Source: an uncultured Paracoccaceae bacterium (GTDB lineage Bacteria > Pseudomonadota > Alphaproteobacteria > Rhodobacterales > Rhodobacteraceae). Taken from it: DNA of 64,000 nt. Where the stretch lies: contig CALKXV010000032.1 in NCBI GenBank assembly GCA_938005545.1, forward strand, positions 124,001-188,000. The letters run 5' to 3'. Positions 56,403 to 64,000 of this stretch are shown in pieces. The notes under the pieces were generated by a model. The model worked only from the letters and a program-made list of their open reading frames with translations, was not told the DNA's origin and ran no database searches. The stretch's first letter is position 1. Each line of letters starts with the position of its first letter. Both the position numbers and the translations under genes were made by a program.

Positions 56403-58067
56403 TTAGTGTAAGTGACCTTTGTCCCAGTCTTCGCGCTTTGGAAGTTGTTCGAAGGTGTGCGCGGGCGGTGGGGATGGCAATGTCCATTCCAGCGTATCCG
56501 CGTGTTCATTCCAGTAGTTGTTCGCATTGACCGGCTTGCCTGCGAAGATCGTGTAAAAGACGATCCCGATGAACAAAAGGAAGCTGGCGAAGGCGAGGAA
56601 GGCGCCCCAGCTGGAAACCTCGTTCCAAAAGGCGAAGGCTTCGGGATAGTCGATGTAGCGGCGTGGCATGCCTTGGCGACCCAGAAAGTGTTGTGGGAAG
56701 AAGGTGATGTTTGCGCCGATGAACATCATCCAGAACTGGATCTTGCCCAAGGTTTCCGGGTACTGGCGGCCAGACATTTTGCCGATCCAGTAATAGACGC
56801 CGGCAAAGATGCAGAAGACCGCACCAAGGCTCATCACATAGTGGAAGTGCGCGACCACATAGTATGTGTCGTGATAGGCGCGGTCGATGCCAGCCTGTGA
56901 CAACACGATGCCAGTGACGCCGCCGAGTGTGAAGAGGAACAAAAAGCCGAACGCATAGAGCATCGGTGTTTTGAGTTCGATCGAACCGCCCCACATCGTT
57001 GCGATCCAACTGAAGATCTTCACGCCCGTTGGTACCGCGATCACCATGGTCGCCAGCATAAAGTACGTCTGTTGCTGAAGGCTCATTCCGACGGTGTACA
57101 TGTGGTGCGCCCAGACGACGAAACCCAAAGCGCCAATGGCAATCAGTGCCCAGACCATAGGCAGATAGCCGAAGACGGGTTTGCGCGAGAAGGTTGAGAT
57201 TACGTGGCTGATCAGGCCAAAGCCCGGCAGGATAATGATATAGACTTCCGGGTGACCGAAGAACCACAAAATGTGCTGATAAAGGATCGGATCACCGCCG
57301 CCTTCCGGCTGGAAGAACGTGGTGCCGAAGTTCCGGTCCGTCAAAAGCATCGTGATGGCACCGGCCAAAACGGGCAGGGACAAAAGGATCAGCCAAGCGG
57401 TGACAAAGATCGACCACGCGAACAATGGCACCTTGAACAAGGTCATGCCGGGGGCACGCATGTTCAGGAACGTTGTGATCATATTGATCGCGCCCAGGAT
57501 CGACGAGGCCCCCGATAAGTGAACCGCGAAGATCGCCAAATCCATCGAGAAGCCTTGTTCAGAGGTCGATAGCGGCGGGTAAAGTACCCAACCCACGCCA
57601 GACCCCAACTGTCCGTTCCCGCCCGGTGAGAACACCGAGGCGATGGCAAGCGACGACCCGGCAACGTACAGCCAGTAAGACAGGTTGTTCATCCGCGGGA
57701 AGGCCATGTCTGGTGCACCAATGTGCAGCGGCATGAAATAGTTGCCAAATCCGCCGAATAGGGCGGGGATCACAACGAAGAACATCATCAGGATACCATG
57801 AGCCGTGACAATCACGTTCCACAGATGGCCGTTCGGCGCGCAGGTGCCATCGGCAAACAACCGGGCACCTTCATCGCACATATATTGAACGCCGGGGTCT
57901 TTCAGCTCCATCCGCATGTAAACGGTGAAGGCGACGGCGATAAAACCGACGAAACCGGACGTAAATAGGTAGAGAATTCCGATGTCCTTGTGGTTCGTAG
58001 ACATGAACCAGCGTTGGAAAAATCCGAGTTCGTGGTCGTCGTGCTCGTGTGCGGCGGCGTCGGCCAT
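56403..58067 (-). CDS. ctaD: Cytochrome c oxidase subunit I (aa3 type)
   Basis: 554 residues with twelve or so membrane helices; carries heme a, heme a3 and CuB. Seen: [23 protein letters not shown] (heme a His), [17 protein letters not shown] (CuB His and the crosslinked Tyr), [11 protein letters not shown] (CuB His pair) and [11 protein letters not shown] (heme ligands). AGGAGG precedes the ATG at 58067. Subunits II and III and assembly genes are not in the window, as is usual for a solitary ctaD in this order. Confidence 0.97.
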   Translation of the reverse strand: MADAAAHEHDDHELGFFQRWFMSTNHKDIGILYLFTSGFVGFIAVAFTVYMRMELKDPGVQYMCDEGARLFADGTCAPNGHLWNVIVTAHGILMMFFVVIPALFGGFGNYFMPLHIGAPDMAFPRMNNLSYWLYVAGSSLAIASVFSPGGNGQLGSGVGWVLYPPLSTSEQGFSMDLAIFAVHLSGASSILGAINMITTFLNMRAPGMTLFKVPLFAWSIFVTAWLILLSLPVLAGAITMLLTDRNFGTTFFQPEGGGDPILYQHILWFFGHPEVYIIILPGFGLISHVISTFSRKPVFGYLPMVWALIAIGALGFVVWAHHMYTVGMSLQQQTYFMLATMVIAVPTGVKIFSWIATMWGGSIELKTPMLYAFGFLFLFTLGGVTGIVLSQAGIDRAYHDTYYVVAHFHYVMSLGAVFCIFAGVYYWIGKMSGRQYPETLGKIQFWMMFIGANITFFPQHFLGRQGMPRRYIDYPEAFAFWNEVSSWGAFLAFASFLLFIGIVFYTIFAGKPVNANNYWNEHADTLEWTLPSPPPAHTFEQLPKREDWDKGHLH

Positions 58068-58410
58068 TGAGAAAGCCTCCTGATTCTCATTGCTGCAAAG
58101 GCTTTAAACCCAATGCGTTTCCCGCCTTTTAATGCGGCGTCACTATTGTCGCAATGGGCGAAACCGCCGCACGGGGCAGTTAAATTGTCTCAGCTTCCTT
58201 TTTCGGTTGAATCGCTGACATCCAGTCCAAAATGGGACTGAGAATGGCTGAACTCGCCCATTCGCGGCCAAAGACGTCGCAAGTCTGCCAAATGCGTGGC
58301 GTGGGTTGTATGCCATGGGATTTGATATTTGCTGGTGCCGCCCATGGAGCACCAGAATGTATCTGCGGTGCGGGATGGATATCCCTGACGCCAGAGAATG
58401 TTGATTTTGT
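58068..58410. other. Intergenic region between ctaD and the M16 peptidase
   Basis: 343 bases. It includes the ctaD promoter side. On the minus strand a frame runs open from inside the M16 gene to about 58190 and looks somewhat protein-like (Trp-, His- and Ser-rich), but has no start codon near its beginning and no ribosome site, so it is not called. No tRNA or hairpin was found. Confidence 0.4.
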
Positions 58411-59715
58411 CTAGCCAGCCCGCTTCAATAGCCCACCCAGCAAACCGCTTCGTTTGTTGCCTAGTCGGTTTCGCAGATCGCTCAATTTGGGTGCGTACCG
58501 CAAGGGTGCCGAGATGACGATACTTGGCTGCACGGATAGCAGCGCGCGACCGGCTTCGGTCAAGTCTTTTGTGGTTAGGGCCTGATAGGCTTTGTAGCGA
58601 TCGCTCGGATCGCAGATTCGACCCATTTCACTAATGTCCGTCATCATGTCTAAGGCGCGACCTTCCAATTCATCGAGGCTCATCAACTCGTTGACATGAT
58701 GTCGACGCAGGGTCTTGGTCACTTCGGCGTCGCTCAGTGTTTTGGCGGCTGCGTGTATCGTATCGATCGCGACGTCACAGATTTCGGCGATCTTTCGTGA
58801 CGGTCCTTCCAGATAAACCCGAACCATGTCGCGGCGGGCATAGGTCCGTTCTTCGACGGATACGTGATAAACCAACCCCCGTTTTTCTCGCAATTCCTGC
58901 ATCAAGAGCGACTGTCCATGGCCGCCAAGGATGTGGCTGAACATCCCGATGGCGCGCTTCTGTTCCACAGAGTAATCGGTTATGTCAAAGCCGAGCCAGA
59001 CACTCGATTCCTCGGAACTTGTGCCCATGTGCATGTCGCCGCCATGATAGGTTAATTCGGGCAGGGCGCTGACGTCGCCTGCAGGCAGTTCGGCAAGACA
59101 CGCCTTGACCAGCACCACGACGTCGTCGTGGGAAATGTCGCCACATACGGCAATGGTGATGTTGCGGCCCACATAAAAAGTGTTGTGGAAGGCCACCAGA
59201 TCATCGCGTGTGATCGCATCAACAGTATCCTTGTAGCCGATGACCGGACGCGACATTGGCTGATCGGGGTAGGCGGCTTCGAACAAGGCTTCGTTCATCG
59301 AGCAGTTGAAGCACCCCCGGCAACTTTCATCTTCGATGATTTGTTTTTCAAGTTCAATGTCTTCCACGTCAAGTTTGGGGCGTTGGATCAGATCGGCCAA
59401 AAGTTGCATGGCACGTGGAACATCATCGTTCAGGACTGTACAATAGTACGAAGTCTGATCCAGTTGTGTCCGCCCGTTGACATTGCCGCCCAGGTCTTCG
59501 ATCCGATCTTGAAGTTCGATCCCCGAATGGGTCTCGGTGCCCCGAAACATCAAATGTTCGAGAAGATGGGCCATGCCCGCCAAATGTGCAGGTTCGTGAA
59601 TGCCGCCCGCCAAAACGTTAATACCAAGGGCTGTTCGGTTGAAATGCGGGGCGGTCTCGGAAATGACTGTGATGCCGTTTTCCAGAACGGTTGAATTGCG
59701 GGTAACGTCGTACAT
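58411..59715 (-). CDS. M16 family metallopeptidase (mitochondrial-processing-peptidase-like)
   Basis: 434 residues from ATG 59715, preceded by GGAG (a start 33 bases further up lacks it). The inverted zinc motif HxxEH is intact as H50-LLE-H54 in AHLLEHLMFRGT, and the third ligand Glu lies in the IELEKQIIEDE stretch (121-130). The C-terminal half has the usual catalytically silent M16 repeat with REKRGLVYHVS. No signal peptide: cytosolic. Usually M16 genes of this group sit beside thrC; here the neighbour is a divergent dioxygenase. Confidence 0.92.
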   Translation of the reverse strand: MYDVTRNSTVLENGITVISETAPHFNRTALGINVLAGGIHEPAHLAGMAHLLEHLMFRGTETHSGIELQDRIEDLGGNVNGRTQLDQTSYYCTVLNDDVPRAMQLLADLIQRPKLDVEDIELEKQIIEDESCRGCFNCSMNEALFEAAYPDQPMSRPVIGYKDTVDAITRDDLVAFHNTFYVGRNITIAVCGDISHDDVVVLVKACLAELPAGDVSALPELTYHGGDMHMGTSSEESSVWLGFDITDYSVEQKRAIGMFSHILGGHGQSLLMQELREKRGLVYHVSVEERTYARRDMVRVYLEGPSRKIAEICDVAIDTIHAAAKTLSDAEVTKTLRRHHVNELMSLDELEGRALDMMTDISEMGRICDPSDRYKAYQALTTKDLTEAGRALLSVQPSIVISAPLRYAPKLSDLRNRLGNKRSGLLGGLLKRAG

Positions 59716-59748
59716 GAATTGCGCTCCGATAATGCTGCCGACAAACAA

Positions 59749-59800
59749 GTCGGAAATATTGGCGACAAAATGGCAAATTTATTGTTGAATGTCGGAAATA
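59749..59800. promoter_or_regulatory. Direct repeats in the M16 - dioxygenase divergent promoter
   Basis: GTCGGAAATA occurs at 59749-59758 and again, same orientation, at 59791-59800, exactly 42 bases (about four helix turns) apart. They fill the 154-base gap between the two divergent genes and may be a regulator's binding sites. Confidence 0.45.
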
Positions 59801-59869
59801 GTACAGAGCGTGTTGATTGCGCGAGGTTTCTTGGGAGCACCCTGGATTTTTCAGCCAAAGAGAAGTAGC

Positions 59870-60745
59870 ATGACACCGCAATCTACGACAGAAACAGGTT
59901 TGACCGCCGACCAAGTCGACGCCTATTGGCGCGACGGGTATTTGTACCCGATTTCGGTTCTGGATGCGGCTGAGGCGGCCAATGCGCGGACCGCACTGGA
60001 GGACATCGAGCATGACTGGCGCGATGCTGGTTTGCCGTTGCCTTTGAACACCTACAAACGGGTCAATTCGCATGTGGTGATGCCTTTTGCCGCAGAACTT
60101 GCCCGCAATCCGCGCGTTTTGGATGTGGTTGAAGGAGTGATTGGCCCTGACATCCTGATTTACGCCGCTGAGTTCTTCATCAAAGAACCACGAACCTCCG
60201 CAATCGTGTCGATGCATCAGGATCTGACCTATTGGGGGTTGGGGGCGATTGACGGGTTGGTCACGGCTTGGATCGCTTTGTCACCGGCAACGCGGGCGTC
60301 TGGTTGCATGGATTTTGTCCAAGGCAGCCACAAGAACCCGATTTTGCCCCATGAAGACACGTTTGACGCCAACAACCTGCTTAGTCGCGGCCAGGAGGTG
60401 AAGGTGGACATCGCCGAGGCCGACAAAGCGCGGATCGTGTTGGAGCCCGGTCAGATGAGCCTTCACCACGGGCTGACGATCCATGGGTCGGGGCCGAATA
60501 CCTCGGACGATCGCCGGATCGGATGCGTGATCCGCTATGTGCGCCCGGATATGGAGCAGCGTGTCGGCGCAAAGGATTATGTTATGGCCGCGCGCGGCGA
60601 GGATCGGTTTGGGCATTTTGAGCATGTTGAGGCACCAAAGGCGAATTTTGATGCGGAAAGCCTTGGCATTTATGATGAAATTCGTGCGGAGCAGGCCAAG
60701 ACGATGATGAAGGGTGCCGCAAACAACACAGGGATTTATTCCTGA
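59870..60745 (+). CDS. PhyH-family Fe(II)/2-oxoglutarate dioxygenase (TmpA/PhnY*-like)
   Basis: 291 residues from ATG 59870; the frame extends upstream, but this start fits the family. Iron ligands H116-x-D118 (MHQDLTYWG) and H205 (IHGSGPN) are present, with the 2-oxoglutarate Arg at about 215-216 (DDRRIG). PhyH enzymes hydroxylate small acids and alcohols. The next gene, overlapping by one base, is an HD-domain oxygenase, the same pairing as PhnY*-PhnZ and TmpA-TmpB, which hydroxylate then oxidatively cleave aminophosphonates. The substrate here is inferred, not shown. Confidence 0.85.
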   Translation: MTPQSTTETGLTADQVDAYWRDGYLYPISVLDAAEAANARTALEDIEHDWRDAGLPLPLNTYKRVNSHVVMPFAAELARNPRVLDVVEGVIGPDILIYAAEFFIKEPRTSAIVSMHQDLTYWGLGAIDGLVTAWIALSPATRASGCMDFVQGSHKNPILPHEDTFDANNLLSRGQEVKVDIAEADKARIVLEPGQMSLHHGLTIHGSGPNTSDDRRIGCVIRYVRPDMEQRVGAKDYVMAARGEDRFGHFEHVEAPKANFDAESLGIYDEIRAEQAKTMMKGAANNTGIYS

Positions 60746-61344
60746 TGGACCACGTCAAATTCACAGCCATGAAAGACGGTGACAAGGAAGACTATGATTT
60801 CCTGACCGAACACGAGGTGGAATACACCAAAGGCACGGCGGATCGTTTGCTGAAAGCGCTGATGTCGCTGGATGAAAGCCTGTCGGGGTACAAAGTCACG
60901 CGGCTTGAGCATTCTTTGCAAGCGGCCAGTCGCGCCGAGCGGGACGGGGCGGATATCGACTGGATCGTGTCAGCCTTGCTGCATGACATTGGCGATATTT
61001 TTGCACCCTACAATCACGACGAATACGCGGCTGCGATCCTAAAGCCTTTTGTGCGTGAGCAATGCACGTGGGTCGTGGAAAAGCACGGCGATTTCCAGAT
61101 GGTCTATTTCGGCGAACATGTAGGTGCTGATCCCATGAAGCGTGAGGCCTATGCCGGGCATATGTATTTCAACGATTGCGTAACGTTCTGCGAACGCTGG
61201 GATCAGTCGAGCTTTGATCCTGAGTATGAGACGCTGGCCTTGGAACACTTTGAACCCTTGGTGCATCGGGTCTTTGCCCGCGCGCCCTATGATCCAGATG
61301 TTGTGCGGGCAGGTGTGCGTGAACCGCTTGTTGGTCAGGTTTAG
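60745..61344 (+). CDS. HD-domain mixed-valent di-iron oxygenase (TmpB/PhnZ-like)
   Basis: 199 residues; ATG 60745 overlaps the dioxygenase stop (TGATG). Metal ligands of the PhnZ/MIOX oxygenase subset are all seen: H56 (RLEHSLQAA), H80-D81 (LLHDIGD), H91 (YNHDEYAA), H114 (VVEKHGDFQ) and D153 (CERWDQ), rather than the simple HD phosphohydrolase set. PhnZ and TmpB cleave the C-P bond of a hydroxylated aminophosphonate with O2. With its partner, this would convert a phosphonate such as an aminoethylphosphonate or its trimethylated form to phosphate plus glycine or betaine. The reaction is inferred. Confidence 0.82.
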   Translation: MDHVKFTAMKDGDKEDYDFLTEHEVEYTKGTADRLLKALMSLDESLSGYKVTRLEHSLQAASRAERDGADIDWIVSALLHDIGDIFAPYNHDEYAAAILKPFVREQCTWVVEKHGDFQMVYFGEHVGADPMKREAYAGHMYFNDCVTFCERWDQSSFDPEYETLALEHFEPLVHRVFARAPYDPDVVRAGVREPLVGQV

Positions 61345-62030
61345 CCGTTTTGTTGGGGCTGGGCGGCTTCGACAGCGGCCGTGACGTCTTCCAATAGCGT
61401 GCGGACCTCGGCGCGTCTTGTGCGGCGCGCATAGTCGACTGGCCGCTCGGAGCTGTATTCCAGATCCCGTTTCAAAGGGTCCGCCCCATGGTCCAACAGT
61501 AATTTGACGGTGTCCAGGCTTCCCCATATGGCAGCGATATGAAGCGGGTTTTCCATCGTTCCTTGCGCGTTCGGATCAGCACCGCGGTCCAGTAAAAGTG
61601 CCACCATTTGTGCGCCGTCGGTTTCCCGTTCGATTGCTGCGGTCAGCGGTGATCTTCCCTCATCATTGTAGCCCTCAAATTGGGCACCTTTGTCCAATAT
61701 CCATTGTACTGAACCAACTGTACCTTCGTCGATCGCATTCATCAGCCAACTGCGTCCAATGAAGTGATCGTTACAGTTCGGAAACTCGGGAACACTGGCG
61801 GCATAGGTTTCCAAAAATGGGATGTCGCCTTCCCGCAATGCGGCGATAAGTCCTTGGTATTCATCCATGTTTTTGGCGTCGTATTTGGGATTGAAAGCTT
61901 CCCAGATCATCATGAAAGGTACTGCTAAAAGGGCAATGGCAAATCCAGCCACTACAAGGACCGCAACGAACACTAAAAGCACGCTACCGACGAGTATTGT
62001 TCCCAGTATTGTTAAGTATTTTTCGATCAT
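61341..62030 (-). CDS. Ankyrin repeat membrane protein
   Basis: 229 residues from ATG 62030 (a TTG lies nine bases earlier; no clear ribosome site). One N-terminal membrane helix (ILGTILVGSVLLVFVAVLVVAGFAIALLAVPFM) with the rest cytosolic or periplasmic. Ankyrin-type repeats span about 60-200 (GRSWLMNAIDEGTVGSVQWILDKGA, GRSPLTAAIERETDGAQMVALLLDRGADP, NPLHIAAIWGSLDTVKLLLDHGADP), and the end is basic. Interaction scaffold; partner unknown. Its stop overlaps that of the HD gene by three bases. Confidence 0.85.
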   Translation of the reverse strand: MIEKYLTILGTILVGSVLLVFVAVLVVAGFAIALLAVPFMMIWEAFNPKYDAKNMDEYQGLIAALREGDIPFLETYAASVPEFPNCNDHFIGRSWLMNAIDEGTVGSVQWILDKGAQFEGYNDEGRSPLTAAIERETDGAQMVALLLDRGADPNAQGTMENPLHIAAIWGSLDTVKLLLDHGADPLKRDLEYSSERPVDYARRTRRAEVRTLLEDVTAAVEAAQPQQNG

Positions 62031-62084
62031 AGCGTGCAATTAAATCATGCAAAATGGGCATTGATAAGGCCTTAAACTGCGTGA

Positions 62085-62729
62085 TCAGAATATCTGAGAG
62101 AACGTTCTTTCCAAGGCAGAATCTACATCCGCCATTGTCACCGGCAAGCCGAGATCGACCAGTGACGTGACGCCGTGTTCGGCGATGCCGCAAGGGACGA
62201 TGCCGTCGAAGTGGGTGAGGTCTGGTTCGACGTTGATCGACAGCCCATGAAACGACACCCATTTCCGAATGCGGATGCCGAGGGCCGCGATTTTATCCTC
62301 GCGCGGGCTGCCGTCGGGCAGGGGCGGTTTTTCGGGGCGCACGACCCAAACGCCAACGCGACCCGTCCGGCGTTCGCCTTTGACGTTGAACTCGGCAAGG
62401 GTGGCGATGATCCAATCTTCCAGATCGTGCACGAACCGGCGGATGTCTTGGCCGCGCTTGGCGACATCCAGCATGACATAGGCGACCCGCTGTCCGGGGC
62501 CGTGATAGGTGTATTGCCCGCCGCGTTTTGACGCATAAACCGGGAAGCGGTCAGGGTCTTTCAGATCGCGCACATTGGCCGAGGTTCCGGCGGTGTAGAG
62601 CGGGGGGTGCTCGACGAGCCAGATCGCCTCGTCCAAGGTGCCTGCACGGATGGCACCGGCGCGGGTTTCCATGAAAGACACCGCTTCGTCGTAGTCGAGC
62701 AGCCCGTTTTGGGTGATCCAGTCAACCAT
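62085..62729 (-). CDS. lipB: Octanoyl-[ACP]:protein N-octanoyltransferase
   Basis: 214 residues; transfers octanoyl from ACP to lipoyl domains, starting lipoate synthesis. Seen: [15 protein letters not shown], the Lys-containing [14 protein letters not shown] (K146) and the nucleophile C180 in [14 protein letters not shown] 62729 begins [17 protein letters not shown], normal for this order. Between lipB and the binding-protein gene (62730-62881) nothing is recognised. Confidence 0.95.
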   Translation of the reverse strand: MVDWITQNGLLDYDEAVSFMETRAGAIRAGTLDEAIWLVEHPPLYTAGTSANVRDLKDPDRFPVYASKRGGQYTYHGPGQRVAYVMLDVAKRGQDIRRFVHDLEDWIIATLAEFNVKGERRTGRVGVWVVRPEKPPLPDGSPREDKIAALGIRIRKWVSFHGLSINVEPDLTHFDGIVPCGIAEHGVTSLVDLGLPVTMADVDSALERTFSQIF

Positions 62730-62881
62730 CAGTCGGCGGATCGCTTTAGGGCAGGGTGTGCGAATGACATTTTCAAGCGCTTCTTCGGTGGGTTTGAGCG
62801 TCTTTGTTCAAATAGCACACCCGGCTGATGGTACACCAGCGGCGGCGTTAATCTTTGATCGGTCCACCAAGGCGCTTGTGC

Positions 62882-64000
62882 TTACAGATCGCGCAACCGG
62901 CTACGAAGGTGTTTTGGATATTTTGCGCGGAGTTCCTGCCAGCGTTGTTGTTGTCTGGCGTAATCCGTGCGCACGGATATCAGCTCCCAGTGTTCAGCCG
63001 CATGGGTCAGGGCTTGCCGGGGCGGGATTTCTTTGTGAAGCGCGCGGTTCAGCCATTCGCTGAGCACGCGAAAGTATTCGCCTTGATGCGCAAGATAGAG
63101 ATCGGGAATGGCGTTCTTCATGCTTTCCAAATGTACGTCCAGAAAGTCTTCGGAATAAGCCTCGATGATCGAGGCATCTTGGTAATGTTCTGAGCGGAAC
63201 GGGTCGAAATACCCATCGCGCTGACGCACGGCGAGCGTCGACATCTCGGAACTTGAGGCAAATAACGCGAACAGATAGGCGATTTCGGGTTCGGTGGATT
63301 GGGTGGTGACAACATAGTTCCAGCCCCAGTTGAAATAGGGTGTTTGAAAGGTTTCGTCGCCATCAATGCCGCCGGGGGTGGGGCTGTAAACCATGCGGTT
63401 CTTCATCGTCGAATTGGGGCCATTCAGGTGCTTTTGCGACCCCCCCCAGCCGATGTTGCAATAGATATCGCCTTTGGCGAAACGATCCCAGTTTTCAAAG
63501 AGCCCAAGCGTCATGGTTTCGGGGCAAAGGTAATCTGTCACCGCAATCAGTTCTTCCAGCGCCGCAACGCCCGCGTCATCGTTAATCTGCGGTGTCAGGT
63601 CCTCGGCCATCGGCCAATAGCCTTTTGCGTGAAACCGAACCCACCATTCCCACGTCACATAGCTTGGGGTGCGGAACAAAAGTCCGCCGCACATGTTATC
63701 GTCCGGTCGGTGGAAATAGGCGATCTGCCTGTCGAGTTCATCCCAAGTTTTGGGGGCTGTGAGCGCATGATCAAAAATGTCGGCGTATCGCGCTTGTTCA
63801 ACGGGGTTTTCAAGCAAGTCTTTATGGTAGAACATGACATAGGCGTCACCGTCAGCCTGAAACCCATAGACATCATTGTCGAAAGTATCGCCAATCTGAT
63901 ACAAGATGTCGTCGCGAAAACCGGGTGGTTCGTGTTTTTTGGCAAAATTCGAAATTGGCATGATGGCATTGGCTTCGACCAGATCTGGCAATCCGAAGGT
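62882..64000 (-). CDS. Family 1 ABC transporter substrate-binding protein, N-terminus outside window
   Basis: At least 372 residues, open to the window edge, so the signal peptide and first part are missing. An extracellular solute-binding protein (sugar, family 1): YGFQADGDAYVMFYHKDLL, PKTWDELDRQIAYFH, WEWWVRFHAKGYWPM and AKGDIYCNIGWGGSQKHLNG are typical hinge and lobe segments. The Trp-rich middle is unusual for a sugar binder. The permease and ATPase genes would lie beyond the edge. Confidence 0.85.
   Translation of the reverse strand, partial: TFGLPDLVEANAIMPISNFAKKHEPPGFRDDILYQIGDTFDNDVYGFQADGDAYVMFYHKDLLENPVEQARYADIFDHALTAPKTWDELDRQIAYFHRPDDNMCGGLLFRTPSYVTWEWWVRFHAKGYWPMAEDLTPQINDDAGVAALEELIAVTDYLCPETMTLGLFENWDRFAKGDIYCNIGWGGSQKHLNGPNSTMKNRMVYSPTPGGIDGDETFQTPYFNWGWNYVVTTQSTEPEIAYLFALFASSSEMSTLAVRQRDGYFDPFRSEHYQDASIIEAYSEDFLDVHLESMKNAIPDLYLAHQGEYFRVLSEWLNRALHKEIPPRQALTHAAEHWELISVRTDYARQQQRWQELRAKYPKHLRSRLRDL

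Noticed and set aside
58190-58480. Long open minus-strand frame between the M16 gene and ctaD
   Set aside because: Protein-like in places, but it begins inside the M16 gene, has no start codon until near its end and no ribosome site.

Overview
The window reads as chromosome of a marine alphaproteobacterium of the order Rhodobacterales (Roseobacter group). Grounds: a trimethylamine monooxygenase - TMAO transporter - TMAO demethylase cluster, an alphaproteobacterial taurine ABC transporter, the order glyQ - DUF6446 - glyS, a DUF2244 protein, an RTX-repeat protein and a class I IlvC, all at moderate GC with dense, overlapping genes. No integrase, transposase, prophage, CRISPR array, rRNA or tRNA gene was seen. 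It looks like ordinary core and accessory chromosome.

Layout. 1-13.3 kb: methylated-amine block. A cut-off nitrilase-type hydrolase, an unknown gene, a DUF1330 gene, tmm, tmoX, tmoW, tmoV, tdm and an FAD oxidoreductase run rightwards. gmaS/glnT, a 55-residue membrane peptide missing from ordinary gene calls, and amt run leftwards against them. Together they can oxidise TMA to TMAO, import TMAO, split it to dimethylamine and formaldehyde, capture methylamine or ammonia as a gamma-glutamyl amide or glutamine, and take up ammonium. 13.6-20.7 kb: a leucine/isovalerate (liu-type) operon under a TetR regulator whose likely operator lies on its own leader. It has mccB, mccA, HMG-CoA lyase, methylglutaconyl-CoA hydratase and a thiolase, but no isovaleryl-CoA dehydrogenase. 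20.7-26.3 kb: a LacI regulator, a GAF sensor protein without output domain, and tauABC preceded by a TauR-like direct repeat. 26.3-32.7 kb: a short MerF with a Cys-rich partner, a small secreted protein, an acyl-CoA synthetase, a zinc protein, TrkH, and a secreted SPOR/peptidoglycan-binding/pseudo-protease protein.

32.8-46.6 kb: housekeeping genes (glyQ, glyS, a divergent PPDK-like protein, a cell-wall hydrolase, glmM), then a DMT exporter, a tandem Lin0512 pair, an RTX protein and ilvC. 46.6-58.1 kb: a possibly frameshifted conserved gene, a class V aminotransferase, a UbiH-type hydroxylase, a HAD phosphatase, a GntR regulator, a membrane glycosyltransferase, carA, a YqeY protein, DUF2244, a deletion remnant of a DUF4166 gene, a DCC protein and ctaD. 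58.4-64 kb: an M16 peptidase, a PhyH dioxygenase / HD-oxygenase pair, an ankyrin protein, lipB and a cut-off sugar-type binding protein.

The strongest candidates for new biology are the PhyH/HD pair at 59.9-61.3 kb, which has the ligand set of an oxidative C-P bond-cleaving system of the PhnY*/PhnZ and TmpA/TmpB kind; the unknown genes co-transcribed with tmm; the micro-protein between amt and gmaS; and the overlapping merF / Cys-rich pair. All functions are read from sequence motifs and recalled family knowledge. No database search was run.
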